Source: Burkholderiaceae bacterium (GTDB lineage Bacteria; Pseudomonadota; Gammaproteobacteria; Burkholderiales; Burkholderiaceae_C). From it: 5,894 nt of DNA. The notes under the pieces were generated by a model, which was given only the letters and a program-made list of their open reading frames with translations, was not told the DNA's origin and did no database searches. Below are positions 5,830 to 5,894 of the stretch, piece after piece (the stretch's first letter is position 1; each line of letters starts with the position of its first letter). Where the stretch lies: positions 1 to 5,894 of the forward strand of contig JAIRRE010000244.1 in assembly GCA_031256125.1 (NCBI GenBank), read 5' to 3'. A program made the translations under genes and the position numbers.

Positions 5830-5883
5830 ATGCCGGTATGTATTTTGCTTTTTTTAACTGAATGGGAAAAAGCATTCCACACC

Positions 5884-5894
5884 ATGAAGAAATG
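5884..5894 (+). CDS. Possible start of a further gene (Met-Lys-Lys), cut by window edge
   Basis: ATGAAGAAATG at the end of the window would encode Met-Lys-Lys followed by a TGN codon (Cys, Trp or stop). Its position after the pilin terminator and the MKK start would suit another pilin-type or secreted protein, but no good Shine-Dalgarno sequence is present (GGGA at 5864 is too far) and three codons cannot identify a gene. Confidence 0.25.

Overview
The window looks like chromosomal DNA of a Gram-negative proteobacterium, most likely a betaproteobacterium (a gammaproteobacterium is possible). The evidence is the GC-rich coding style, a textbook AhpC/AhpF pair, type IVa pilins with a classical class III leader and C-terminal disulfide loop, sigma-54-type promoters in front of the pilins, and GC-rich REP-like palindromes of a kind common in these groups. 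No phage, transposase, CRISPR, tRNA or rRNA sequence was seen.

Layout. (1) Positions 1-431 hold the 3' part of a bactofilin gene on the plus strand. (2) Positions 572-2860 hold ahpC and ahpF on the plus strand. They are separated by 150 bp that contain a possible attenuator or terminator. Together they encode the two-component alkyl hydroperoxide reductase: AhpF passes electrons from NAD(P)H to AhpC, which reduces H2O2 and organic hydroperoxides. (3) On the minus strand, convergent with ahpF, is a secreted protein with a signal peptide, a long Pro/Ala-rich linker and a four-cysteine C-terminal domain resembling DUF3617. (4) Positions 3987-4595 and 5153-5755 hold two tandem type IV pilin genes on the plus strand. 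Their products are about 60-65% identical by eye. Each has its own upstream region.

The pilin pair is the most interesting part. Each gene has a candidate sigma-54 (-24/-12) element whose GC dinucleotide ends 97 or 98 nt before the ATG, so both would give leaders of about 85 nt. The first leader contains a strong nested stem-loop (13 bp plus 6 bp around a symmetric 3x3 internal loop) that ends four bases before the Shine-Dalgarno sequence; the second leader has no counterpart. The 557 bp between the two genes hold two GC-rich REP-like elements in opposite orientation, the first of which ends in a T run and can act as a terminator, and an imperfect dyad that could be an activator site. A clean intrinsic terminator follows the second pilin. 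The last 11 bases may begin a further gene (Met-Lys-Lys).

The genes form separate functional units: cytoskeleton/cell shape, peroxide defence, an uncharacterised envelope protein, and pilus structure. I see no complete undescribed system here. The value for follow-up lies in the pilin regulatory architecture.
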